Assembly: GCA_017304125.1 (NCBI GenBank)
Contig: JAFKLV010000052.1
Span: forward strand, 1 to 8,293
Direction of reading: 5' to 3'
DNA from: Sphingomonadales bacterium
GTDB lineage: Bacteria > Pseudomonadota > Alphaproteobacteria > Sphingomonadales > Sphingomonadaceae
Length of the DNA: 8,293 bases
Shown here: piece by piece, positions 1 through 6,958 of the stretch
Layout of the letters: the number at the start of each line of letters is the position of its first letter
Numbering within the stretch: the first letter of the stretch is position 1
The notes under the pieces: generated by a model
Databases searched by the model: none
Seen by the model: only the letters and a program-made list of their open reading frames with translations
Told to the model about the DNA's origin: nothing
Program-made: the position numbers and the translations under genes

Positions 1-399
1 GCCGAGCGACGACGCCGCGAGCACGTAGAGCAGCCCGACGTTGATGTCGGCCAGCACCACGCCGACCTGGAACGGCACCACCGCCCACACGATCAGCGCC
101 ACCGTGAAGGTGATGATCGGCGCGAGGATGAAGAGGCCACGATTGGCCGCCGCCGGGACGATGGTTTCCTGCAGGAACACCTTGAGCCCGTCCGCGAACG
201 ACTGGAGCAGCCCGAACGGGCCGACCACGTTCGGCCCGCGGCGCAGCGCCCTCGCCGCCCAGATCTTGCGATCGGCATAGATGATCATCGCCACCGCCAG
301 CATCCGCGGCAGCGCGATGACGAGAATGCCGACCAGCGTGGCGACGAACCACGCCCATTCATAGGGCAGGCCGACGAAGTTTTGGAAGAAACTGGTCAC
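1..399 (-). CDS. nuoH: NADH-quinone oxidoreductase subunit H (NuoH), N-terminal part, cut by window edge
   Basis: NuoH (ND1 family) is the membrane subunit that links the quinone-binding site to the proton-pumping arm of complex I. The first 133 codons are visible; the family is usually about 340-350 residues, so over half lies beyond the left edge. A first membrane helix is clear at about residues 15-41. The family signature follows: ADRK at 42-45, RRGPNVVGPFGLLQ at 53-66, then FADGLK and VFLQE. A second hydrophobic stretch lies at about 88-110, and ADINVGLLYVL at 117-127 matches the family. The start is GTG at 399, overlapping the nuoG stop by four bases (GTGA), with a good GGAGG ribosome site seven bases upstream. 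The usual Glu of the ERK motif is Asp43 here. Family assignment is secure; the Asp appears from memory to be shared by related sphingomonads, which I could not check. Confidence 0.96.
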   Translation of the reverse strand, partial: MTSFFQNFVGLPYEWAWFVATLVGILVIALPRMLAVAMIIYADRKIWAARALRRGPNVVGPFGLLQSFADGLKVFLQETIVPAAANRGLFILAPIITFTVALIVWAVVPFQVGVVLADINVGLLYVLAASSLG

Positions 400-2396
400 T
401 CCGCCGCCTCCGCGAAGGTCTCACCGTGGATCAGCTCGGCCGAGCAGCGCTGCATCGTCGGAGACGCGCGGCAGATCGAATTGGTGAGGTAGAAATCCTT
501 GACCGGATAGCCCGCGAGCATGCCCTCGGCCGTGGCGCCGAGCGCCGGCGGGGCCCAGGGGAATTTCACCAGCCCGAGCGCCGCGAGATCGGGGCAATCG
601 ACCGCCATCGCCGCGCGCAATTCCTCGAGCGTGTCGAACGGCAGCGTCTTGCCAAGCTGCTCGGACAGAGCGCGCAGGATCGTCCAATCCTCGCGTGCGT
701 CGCCCGGCGGGAACACCGCGCGCTCGCCGCGCTGGACGCGCCCTTCGAGATTGACCCAGGTGCCCGATTTCTCGGCATAGCTCGCGCCCGGCAGCACGAC
801 ATCGGCATGATGCGCGCCATTGTCGCCGTGGTGGCCGATATAGACCTTGAACCCGCCGAACTTGGTGAAATCGCACTCGTCCGCGCCGAGGAAGAAGGCC
901 AGCTTCGCCGCCTGAAGGTCGGCAATCCCGCCCTTCTGCGCATAGCCGAGCATCAGCCCGCCCATCCGGCTCGCCGAGAAGTGGAGGACGTTATAGCCGT
1001 TCCACCCCTGCTTGATCAGCCCGAGCGTGTCGACCAGCGCCAGCGTCGCGCCCTGTGCGCCCTTCATCGCCGCGCCGCCGACGATCATCATCGGGCGCTG
1101 CGCCTTGGCGAAGGCATCGGTCACCGCCGCCGGCAGCTTGCCGAGCACCGCCAGATCGGCGCCCAACCACTCGACCTTATAGGTCAGATCGGTTTCGGGG
1201 CCGATCGCGAAGACCTTCGCGCCCTTCTTGATCGCCTTGCGGATGCGGGTGTTCACCAGCGCGGCTTCCCAGCGCACGTTGGTGCCGACCAGCAGGATCA
1301 CATCGGCGGTCTCGACCCCGGCGATCGTGCTGTTGAAATTGACCGCGGCGAGGCTGGACGTGTCATAGTCCATCCCGGTCTGCCGCCCTTCGAGCAGCGA
1401 CGAGCCGAACGCCTTGGCCAGCGCCTTGCCCGCGAACAAAGTTTCGCAATCGGCGAGATCGCCCGAGACCATCGCAACGCTGTCGCCAGCGCCCTTGGCG
1501 ACGTCCGCGATCACCGCGAACGCCTCGTCCCAGGTCGCCTCGACGAGCTTGCCGTCACGCCGCACGAACGGGCGATCGAGCCGGCGACGGACGAGCCCGT
1601 CGACCGCGTGGCGCGTCTTGTCGGTCGCCCACTCCTCGTTGACGTCCTCGTTGATACGCGGAACGCAGCGCAGCACCTGACGGCCGCGGCTGTCGAGGCG
1701 GATGTTGGTGCCGACCGCGTCCATCACGTCGATGGTCAGCGTCTTCTTCAGCTCCCACGGCCGCGCCTCGAAGGCATAAGGCTTGGAGGTCAGCGCGCCG
1801 ACCGGGCACAGATCGACCACATTGCCCGAAAGCTCGCTGGTCACCGCTTCCTCCAGATAGGAGGTGATCTGCATATTCTCGCCGCGATAGATCGCGCCGA
1901 TTTCCTCGACCCCGGCGACTTCCTCGGCAAAACGGATGCAGCGCGTGCACTGGATGCAGCGCGTCATCACCGTCTTGACGATCGGCCCCATGTATTTCTC
2001 GGTCACTGCGCGCTTGTTTTCCTGAAAGCGCGAGACGCCACGGCCATAAGCGATTGACTGATCCTGCAGATCGCACTCGCCGCCCTGATCGCAGATCGGG
2101 CAATCGAGCGGGTGGTTGATCAGCAGGAATTCCATCATGCCCTCGCGGGCATTCTTTACCATCGGGGTGTTGGTGAAGATTTCCTGATTGTCCGCCGCCG
2201 GCAGCGCGCACGACGCCTGCGGCTTGGGCGGCCCCGGCTTCACCTCGACGAGGCACATGCGGCAATTGCCGGCGATCGAGAGCCGCTCGTGATAGCAGAA
2301 GCGCGGGATCTCCTTGCCGGCAAGCTCACACGCCTGCAGCACGGTGGCGCCCTGCGGCACCTCGATCTCTACGCCGTCGACCTTGACCTTGGGCAT
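396..2396 (-). CDS. nuoG: NADH-quinone oxidoreductase subunit G (NuoG), 666 aa
   Basis: NuoG is the large iron-sulfur subunit of the peripheral arm; it passes electrons from NuoF/NuoE towards NuoB. Cluster ligands read directly from the sequence are: C34, C45, C48 and C63 for the 2Fe-2S centre N1b; H95, C99, C102 and C108 for N5; C147, C150, C153 and C197 for the 4Fe-4S centre N4. A molybdopterin-oxidoreductase-like domain without obvious cofactor function follows from about residue 270 to 600, and the C-terminal YLTNSICRASPTM segment near 640-655 is a mitochondrial/alphaproteobacterial type ending. The CxxCxxxC set that binds the extra N7 cluster in E. coli-type NuoG is absent, and the protein is far shorter than the roughly 900 residues of E. 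coli. The ATG shares one base with the nuoF stop (TAATG). An AGGA ribosome site lies about 12 bases upstream inside nuoF. Confidence 0.98.
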   Translation of the reverse strand: MPKVKVDGVEIEVPQGATVLQACELAGKEIPRFCYHERLSIAGNCRMCLVEVKPGPPKPQASCALPAADNQEIFTNTPMVKNAREGMMEFLLINHPLDCPICDQGGECDLQDQSIAYGRGVSRFQENKRAVTEKYMGPIVKTVMTRCIQCTRCIRFAEEVAGVEEIGAIYRGENMQITSYLEEAVTSELSGNVVDLCPVGALTSKPYAFEARPWELKKTLTIDVMDAVGTNIRLDSRGRQVLRCVPRINEDVNEEWATDKTRHAVDGLVRRRLDRPFVRRDGKLVEATWDEAFAVIADVAKGAGDSVAMVSGDLADCETLFAGKALAKAFGSSLLEGRQTGMDYDTSSLAAVNFNSTIAGVETADVILLVGTNVRWEAALVNTRIRKAIKKGAKVFAIGPETDLTYKVEWLGADLAVLGKLPAAVTDAFAKAQRPMMIVGGAAMKGAQGATLALVDTLGLIKQGWNGYNVLHFSASRMGGLMLGYAQKGGIADLQAAKLAFFLGADECDFTKFGGFKVYIGHHGDNGAHHADVVLPGASYAEKSGTWVNLEGRVQRGERAVFPPGDAREDWTILRALSEQLGKTLPFDTLEELRAAMAVDCPDLAALGLVKFPWAPPALGATAEGMLAGYPVKDFYLTNSICRASPTMQRCSAELIHGETFAEAAE

Positions 2397-3715
2397 TATT
2401 CGGCAGCTTCCTGCAAGGGGACGGACGAACCGCCCTTACGATCATTGATGCGGCGCTCCAGCTCGGGGCGGAAGTGGCGGATCAGGCCCTGGATCGGCCA
2501 CGCCGCGGCATCGCCGAGCGCGCAGATCGAATGGCCTTCCACCTGCTTCGTCACCTGCTGAAGCATGTCGATTTCGCCGATATCGGCATCGCCGGTGCGC
2601 AGGCGTTCCATCACCCGCCACATCCAGCCGGTGCCCTCACGGCACGGGGTGCACTGGCCGCAGCTCTCATGCTTGTAGAAATAGGAGAGCCGGCTGATCG
2701 CGCGGACCACGTCGGTGGACTTGTCCATCACGATCACCGCCGCGGTGCCAAGGCCCGAGCCGACCGCCTTGAGGCCGTCGAAATCCATCGCGCAATCGAT
2801 GATCTGCTCGGCCGGCACGAGCGGCACCGAGGAGCCGCCCGGAATCACCGCGAGCAGATTGTCCCACCCGCCGCGGATCCCGCCGCAATGCTTCTCGATC
2901 AGTTCGCGGAAGCTGATCGACATCGCTTCCTCGACCACGCACGGCTTTTCGACATGGCCGCTGATCTGGAACAGCTTGGTGCCCTTGTTATTCTCATTGC
3001 CGAAGCTCGAGAACCACTCGGCGCCGCGCCGCAGGATCGTCGGGGCGACCGCGATCGACTCGACGTTGTTGACCGTCGTCGGGCAGCCATAGAGGCCGGC
3101 CCCGGCCGGGAACGGTGGCTTCAGGCGCGGCTGGCCCTTCTTGCCTTCGAGGCTCTCCAGCATCGCGGTCTCTTCGCCGCAGATATAGGCGCCCGCGCCG
3201 CGGTGGACGAACACGTCGAAGTCATAGCCCGAGCCGGCGGCATTCTTGCCGATCAGCCCGGCGTCATACGCCTCGGCGACCGCAGCAAACAGCGTCTCCG
3301 CCTCGCGGATATATTCGCCGCGGATGTAGATGTACGCCGCCCGCGCACGCATCGCGAAGCCCGCGACCAGCGCGCCCTCGATCAGCTTGTGCGGATCGTG
3401 GCGGATGATCTCGCGGTCCTTGCACGAGCCCGGTTCGGATTCGTCGGCGTTGATGACGAGGAAGCTCGGCCGGTCGGGCCGCGGTTCCTTGGGCATGAAG
3501 CTCCACTTCATGCCGGTCGGGAAGCCCGCCCCGCCGCGCCCGCGCAGCCCGGAGGCCTTGATCACATCGATGATCTTGTCCTGCCCGAGCGCGAGCAGCG
3601 CCTTGGTATCGTCCCAGTCGCCACGCTTGCGCGCGGCATCGAGGTGCCACGACTGATAGCCGTAGAGATTGGTGAAGATCCGGTCCTTGTCGGTCAGCGA
3701 CGTGATCGCGCTCAT
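2396..3715 (-). CDS. nuoF: NADH-quinone oxidoreductase subunit F (NuoF), NADH- and FMN-binding, 439 aa
   Basis: NuoF is where NADH is oxidised: it binds NADH, FMN and the 4Fe-4S centre N3 in the cytoplasmic arm of complex I. The glycine-rich nucleotide site GRGGAGFPTG lies at residues 59-68, followed by INADESEPG at 88-96 and GAGAYICGEETA at 173-184. N3 ligands are C352, C355, C358 (SCGQCTPCR) and C398. Length fits the family. I take the ATG at 3715, which overlaps the nuoE stop by four bases (ATGA) and has GGGGGA about seven bases upstream. An in-frame ATG at 3730 would add five residues (MGECG) and lies on top of that ribosome site, so it is less likely. The product works with NuoE and NuoG, encoded on either side, as the NADH dehydrogenase module. 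No key residue is missing. Confidence 0.98.
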   Translation of the reverse strand: MSAITSLTDKDRIFTNLYGYQSWHLDAARKRGDWDDTKALLALGQDKIIDVIKASGLRGRGGAGFPTGMKWSFMPKEPRPDRPSFLVINADESEPGSCKDREIIRHDPHKLIEGALVAGFAMRARAAYIYIRGEYIREAETLFAAVAEAYDAGLIGKNAAGSGYDFDVFVHRGAGAYICGEETAMLESLEGKKGQPRLKPPFPAGAGLYGCPTTVNNVESIAVAPTILRRGAEWFSSFGNENNKGTKLFQISGHVEKPCVVEEAMSISFRELIEKHCGGIRGGWDNLLAVIPGGSSVPLVPAEQIIDCAMDFDGLKAVGSGLGTAAVIVMDKSTDVVRAISRLSYFYKHESCGQCTPCREGTGWMWRVMERLRTGDADIGEIDMLQQVTKQVEGHSICALGDAAAWPIQGLIRHFRPELERRINDRKGGSSVPLQEAAE

Positions 3716-4392
3716 GCCGCATTCCCCCATTCGGGCCGGTAATCGTGGTTCTCGCCGACCATCGCGGTCAGCGAGGTCGCGCCGCCGACGGGCTCGACCG
3801 TGTGCCGGCCCGGCTCCTGCGTCCCCGTCTTGGGGCTTTCGCCGCGCTCGAGCGCCTCAAGGATCGCGATCGTGCGATCGTAATCGAGATCCTCGTAATT
3901 ATCGTCGTTGACCTGAACCATCGGGGCGGACGAGCAATTGCCCATGCACTCCACCTCGGTCAGCGTGAACAGGCCGTCGGGGGTCGTCTTGCCCTTGATC
4001 AGCCCCTTGTTCTTGCACGCGGCCATCACGTCGTCCGAACCGCGCAGCATGCACGGCGTCGTGCCGCACACCTGAACGTGATAGCGGCCGACCGGCGCGA
4101 GGTTGAACATCGTGTAGAAGGTCACGACCTCGTACACGCGCATATAGGGCACGCCGATTTCGCGCGCGACGAACTCGATCACCGGGATCGGCAGCCAGCC
4201 CTGCGTCTGCGTCTCCGCGCCGACCTGCCGCTGGGCGAGATCGAGCAGCGGGATCGAGGCGGATTGCTCGCGCCCGGCCGGATAGCGCGCGAGCACCTCG
4301 TCGCGCTTCTTCTTATTTTCATCGGTCCAGGCGAACGCGCCCCAGCGCGCGCGGACCTCTGCCTCGTCGGGGATTTCTGGAGCGTCAGCCAT
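3712..4392 (-). CDS. nuoE: NADH-quinone oxidoreductase subunit E (NuoE), 2Fe-2S thioredoxin-like, 226 aa
   Basis: NuoE is the 24-kDa-type subunit of complex I; it has a thioredoxin-like fold and carries the 2Fe-2S centre N1a next to the FMN of NuoF. The four ligands are visible as C109, C114, C149 and C153 (CGTTPC and CMGNC). An N-terminal helical region precedes them, with IPLLDLAQ near 47-54 and the conserved VYEVVTFYTMF at 86-96. The tail after about residue 185 is polar and has no counterpart in the shorter E. coli protein (about 166 residues); such tails are usual in alphaproteobacteria. The ATG at 4392 is preceded by AAGGG at good spacing; an upstream ATG at 4428 would add 12 residues read from another gene's frame and is rejected. 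The start lies within the last codons of the small frame at 4385-4507. The stop overlaps nuoF by four bases. Confidence 0.97.
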   Translation of the reverse strand: MADAPEIPDEAEVRARWGAFAWTDENKKKRDEVLARYPAGREQSASIPLLDLAQRQVGAETQTQGWLPIPVIEFVAREIGVPYMRVYEVVTFYTMFNLAPVGRYHVQVCGTTPCMLRGSDDVMAACKNKGLIKGKTTPDGLFTLTEVECMGNCSSAPMVQVNDDNYEDLDYDRTIAILEALERGESPKTGTQEPGRHTVEPVGGATSLTAMVGENHDYRPEWGNAA

Positions 4393-4507
4393 TCTTTGAA
4401 CCCTTGGGATTTCGGCGAGCGTCAACAACCGCGCCGCCCGACATGAATCCCATCAACATGCGAAGCCACGACGGCATACGTTGACCGAAACGAAGGAATG
4501 CCGTCAT
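4385..4507 (-). CDS. Possible 40-residue small protein bridging nuoD and nuoE
   Basis: This is an intact frame of 40 codons that fills the only gap in the nuo gene chain. Its ATG (4507-4505) shares one base with the nuoD stop (TGATG), and its TGA (4387-4385) overlaps the nuoE start by eight bases (ATGGCTGA). A GGGGAG lies about 11 bases before the ATG, which is a weak ribosome site. The product would be strongly basic (seven Arg/Lys against one Asp), rich in Met (residues 1, 11, 17, 19, 22) and hydrophobic from about residue 12 to 28, with a polar tail ARRNPKGSKNG. Third codon positions are less G/C-rich than in the nuo genes (24 of 40 by my count), which argues against long-term coding constraint or suggests a young gene. 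I recognise no family. It may instead be a chance frame in a spacer shaped by the hairpin at 4470-4505. Confidence 0.5.
   Translation of the reverse strand: MTAFLRFGQRMPSWLRMLMGFMSGGAVVDARRNPKGSKNG
4470..4505 (-). promoter_or_regulatory. RNA hairpin just after the nuoD stop
   Basis: GACGGCAT at 4470-4477 and ATGCCGTC at 4498-4505 form a perfect eight-base inverted repeat with 20 bases between. Inside it, CGTT (4479-4482) and AACG (4489-4492) can add a four-base inner stem with a six-base loop. In the minus-strand transcript the stem begins two bases after the nuoD stop and includes the last base of the small frame's ATG. It has no following T run, so it does not look like a simple terminator. 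A role in mRNA processing, stability or translation between nuoD and nuoE is possible but inferred; the pairing is what I see. Confidence 0.4.
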
Positions 4508-5760
4508 CACCGATCACACTCCCCGAACACCACATCGATCGCGCCCAGAATGGCGGTCGTGTCGGCGAGCATGTGGCCCTTGCACATCATGTCCATCGCC
4601 TGAAGATGGCTGAAGGCAGTCGGGCGGATCTTGCAACGATAGGGTTTGTTCGAGCCGTCGGCGACGAGGTACACGCCGAACTCGCCCTTGGGGCTTTCGG
4701 TCGCGACATACACTTCGCCGGCGGGCACGTGATACCCTTCGGTGTAGAGCTTGAAATGGTGGATGAGCGCTTCCATCGAGCTCTTCATCTCACCGCGCTT
4801 GGGCGGCACCACCTTGCGGTCGAGCGAGGCGATCGGCCCGTCCGGCATTTCGTTGAGGCACTGGCGCATGATGCGCGCCGACTGGCGCACTTCCTCGACG
4901 CGGACCATGAACCGGTCATAGCAATCGCCGCGCGTGCCCACCGGGATCTCAAAATCCATCTTGGCATAGGCATCATAGGGCTGCGACTTGCGCAGATCCC
5001 ACGGAATGCCCGAGCCGCGGATCATCGGGCCGGAGAAGCCCCATTTGATCGCATCCTCACGCGAAACGACCGCGATATCGACGTTGCGCTGCTTGAAGAT
5101 GCGATTGTCGGCGACGAGGCTGATCGCATCCTCGAACAGACGCGGCAGCCGCGTGTCGAGCCAGTCGCCGATATCGGTGAGCAGCTTGAGCGGCACGTCC
5201 TGATGCACCCCGCCGGGGCGGAAATAATTGGAATGCATCCGCGCACCCGAGGCGCGCTCGAAGAAATTGAGGCAATCCTCGCGGATTTCGAACAGCCACA
5301 GGTTCGGCGTCATCGCGCCGACGTCCATCACATGCGACCCAAGGTTGAGCATGTGATTGGAAATGCGGGTCAACTCGGCGAAGAACGTGCGCAGATATTG
5401 CGCGCGCGCCGGCACCTCCAGATCGAGCAATTTCTCGACCGCGAGGACGAAGCTGTGCTCCATCCCGAGCGGCGAGCAATAATCGAGCCGGTCGAAATAA
5501 GGCAGCGCCTGCGCGTAGGTCTTATATTCGATCAGCTTCTCGGTGCCGCGGTGGAGCAGCCCGACGTGCGGATCGACACGCTCGATGATCTCGCCGTCCA
5601 GCTCCATCACGAGGCGCAACACGCCGTGCGCCGCGGGATGCTGCGGGCCGAAGTTGATCGTGTAATTCTGGATCGCGACGTCGCCGACGCTGGGGTGCGC
5701 CGCGTCGGTCCGATGCAACATCTTGTCGAGCGCCGGATCGTCGATCAGGGTATCGGTCAT
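4507..5760 (-). CDS. nuoD: NADH-quinone oxidoreductase subunit D (NuoD), 49-kDa type, 417 aa
   Basis: NuoD is the 49-kDa-type subunit, related to the large subunit of NiFe hydrogenases; with NuoB it forms the ubiquinone-reducing site at the foot of the peripheral arm. Landmarks are FGPQHPAAHG at residues 37-46 (His41 and His45 near the quinone head group), RLDYCSPLGMEH at 91-102 with the quinone-binding Tyr94, ESPKGEFGVY at 355-364 and the C-terminal DVVFGECDR. Residue 95 is Cys, where the mitochondrial RLDYV motif has Val, and residue 415 is Cys in the usual GEVDR ending. Length matches alphaproteobacterial homologues (about 410). NuoC and NuoD are separate here, not fused as in E. coli. The ATG at 5760 overlaps the nuoC stop (ATGA) and has GGGAG seven bases upstream; a longer frame from 5817 would read nuoC sequence out of frame and is rejected. 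Confidence 0.98.
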   Translation of the reverse strand: MTDTLIDDPALDKMLHRTDAAHPSVGDVAIQNYTINFGPQHPAAHGVLRLVMELDGEIIERVDPHVGLLHRGTEKLIEYKTYAQALPYFDRLDYCSPLGMEHSFVLAVEKLLDLEVPARAQYLRTFFAELTRISNHMLNLGSHVMDVGAMTPNLWLFEIREDCLNFFERASGARMHSNYFRPGGVHQDVPLKLLTDIGDWLDTRLPRLFEDAISLVADNRIFKQRNVDIAVVSREDAIKWGFSGPMIRGSGIPWDLRKSQPYDAYAKMDFEIPVGTRGDCYDRFMVRVEEVRQSARIMRQCLNEMPDGPIASLDRKVVPPKRGEMKSSMEALIHHFKLYTEGYHVPAGEVYVATESPKGEFGVYLVADGSNKPYRCKIRPTAFSHLQAMDMMCKGHMLADTTAILGAIDVVFGECDR

Positions 5761-6392
5761 TTGCCTTCTCCCTTCACCTTCTCGTCGCCGGGAAGGACGT
5801 AATCGGCGCCTTCCCACGGGCTCATGAAGTCAAAGGTGCGGAAATCCTGCGCCAGCTGCACCGGCTCATAGACGACGCGCTTGGCTTCTTCCGAATACCG
5901 CAGCTCGACGAAGCCCGAGAGCGGGAAGTCCTTGCGCTGCGGATGGCCGCGGAAGCCGTAATCGGTGAGGATGCGGCGCAGGTCGCGGTTGCCCGCGAAC
6001 AGCACGCCGTACATGTCGTACACCTCGCGCTCCAGCCAGCCGGCGACCGGCCAGATCTCGGTGACCGTGGGGACCGGGGTCTCCTCGCTCGCCGCGACAT
6101 GGACGTGGATGCGGTGGTTGCGGGTCAGCGACAGCAGGCAATAGACCACCTCGAACCGCTCGGGGCGGTCGGGGAAGTCCACCCCGGCGATTTCCATCAG
6201 CTGCTGATATTCGAGGCCGGGCGTGTCGCGCAGCGCGATCATCGCGTCGACGAGGCCGTCGCGCGTCACGAACAACGCCACCTCGCCCACCGCGTCACGA
6301 GTATCGATCAGCGCGGTGCCGAGCGCGTCGCGCGCCGCGGCGATCGTCGCGCCGTTGAGATCGGCGGCGAATGCCGGTGCCGGCGCCTTCAT
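5757..6392 (-). CDS. nuoC: NADH-quinone oxidoreductase subunit C (NuoC), 30-kDa type, 211 aa
   Basis: NuoC is the 30-kDa-type subunit of the peripheral arm; it has no cofactor and packs against NuoD and NuoB. The diagnostic signature is present: EREVYDMYGV at residues 121-130, DLRRILTDYGF at 137-147 and GHPQRKDFPL at 149-158. The common His-Pro before DLRR is Asn-Arg (GNRDLRR), a mild deviation. The first 30 residues are poorly conserved and Ala-rich, and the tail after about 195 is short and charged. The ATG at 6392 overlaps the nuoB stop by four bases (ATGA), with GGGAG nine bases upstream inside nuoB. Length is usual for alphaproteobacteria. It lies between nuoB and nuoD, which together encode the quinone module. 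Confidence 0.98.
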   Translation of the reverse strand: MKAPAPAFAADLNGATIAAARDALGTALIDTRDAVGEVALFVTRDGLVDAMIALRDTPGLEYQQLMEIAGVDFPDRPERFEVVYCLLSLTRNHRIHVHVAASEETPVPTVTEIWPVAGWLEREVYDMYGVLFAGNRDLRRILTDYGFRGHPQRKDFPLSGFVELRYSEEAKRVVYEPVQLAQDFRTFDFMSPWEGADYVLPGDEKVKGEGK

Positions 6393-6958
6393 CGCTCGAT
6401 GCTCCCGCTGCGGCGGATCTTCCGCTGCAGCTGCATGATCCCGTACAGCAAAGCCTCGGCGGTCGGCGGGCAGCCGGGGACGTAGATGTCCACCGGCACG
6501 ATCCGGTCGCAGCCGCGCACCACGCTGTAGCTATAATGATAATAGCCGCCGCCATTGGCGCACGAGCCCATCGAGATGACGTATTTCGGCTCCGACATCT
6601 GGTCATAGACCTTGCGGAGCGCGGGGGCCATCTTGTTGCAGAGCGTGCCGGCAACGATCATCACGTCCGACTGGCGCGGCGAGGCGCGCGGCGCGGCGCC
6701 GAACCGTTCGAGGTCATAGCGCGGCATGTTGACGTGGATCATCTCGACCGCGCAGCACGCAAGGCCGAAGGTCATCCACCACAGGCTGCCGGTGCGCGCC
6801 CATTGGAACAATTCCTCGGTCGAGGTGACCAGGAAACCCTTGTCGGTCAGCTCGCCGTTGAGGCTGTCGAAAAAGCCCTGATCGGGCGGCACGATGGCCT
6901 GCCCGCTGGGATCATGCCGCAGTTCAACCGGGCCGACGGGGTTGGAAGACATATTCAT
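6389..6958 (-). CDS. nuoB: NADH-quinone oxidoreductase subunit B (NuoB), N2 cluster subunit, 189 aa
   Basis: NuoB (PSST type) carries the terminal 4Fe-4S cluster N2, which hands electrons to ubiquinone. The ligands are the tandem C68-C69 (GLACCAVEM), C133 (MGSCANGGG) and C163 (VPGCPPTAEALLYGI), all intact. WWMTFG before the tandem Cys and MPRYDLERFG at 78-87 also match the family. The residues before about 28 are variable and extend past the shortest homologues. Two starts compete: ATG at 6958, which overlaps the nuoA stop in the same ATGA form as the other junctions, and ATG at 6952 (two residues shorter), which has better spacing to GGGA. I use 6958. The longer frame back to 7075 runs through nuoA in the wrong frame and is not real. 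Confidence 0.97.
   Translation of the reverse strand: MNMSSNPVGPVELRHDPSGQAIVPPDQGFFDSLNGELTDKGFLVTSTEELFQWARTGSLWWMTFGLACCAVEMIHVNMPRYDLERFGAAPRASPRQSDVMIVAGTLCNKMAPALRKVYDQMSEPKYVISMGSCANGGGYYHYSYSVVRGCDRIVPVDIYVPGCPPTAEALLYGIMQLQRKIRRSGSIER

Noticed and set aside
4393..4428. Extended NuoE start (12 extra residues)
   Set aside because: The ATG at 4392 has a well-placed AAGGG and the extra residues do not resemble NuoE N-termini.
426..5802. Long plus-strand frames opposite nuoG, nuoF, nuoE and nuoD (426-2057, 2474-3742, 3745-4446, 4498-5802)
   Set aside because: Each mirrors a clear nuo gene, has low-complexity Arg/Ala/Asp-rich translation with no recognisable domain, and is the usual by-product of G/C-rich third positions on the opposite strand.
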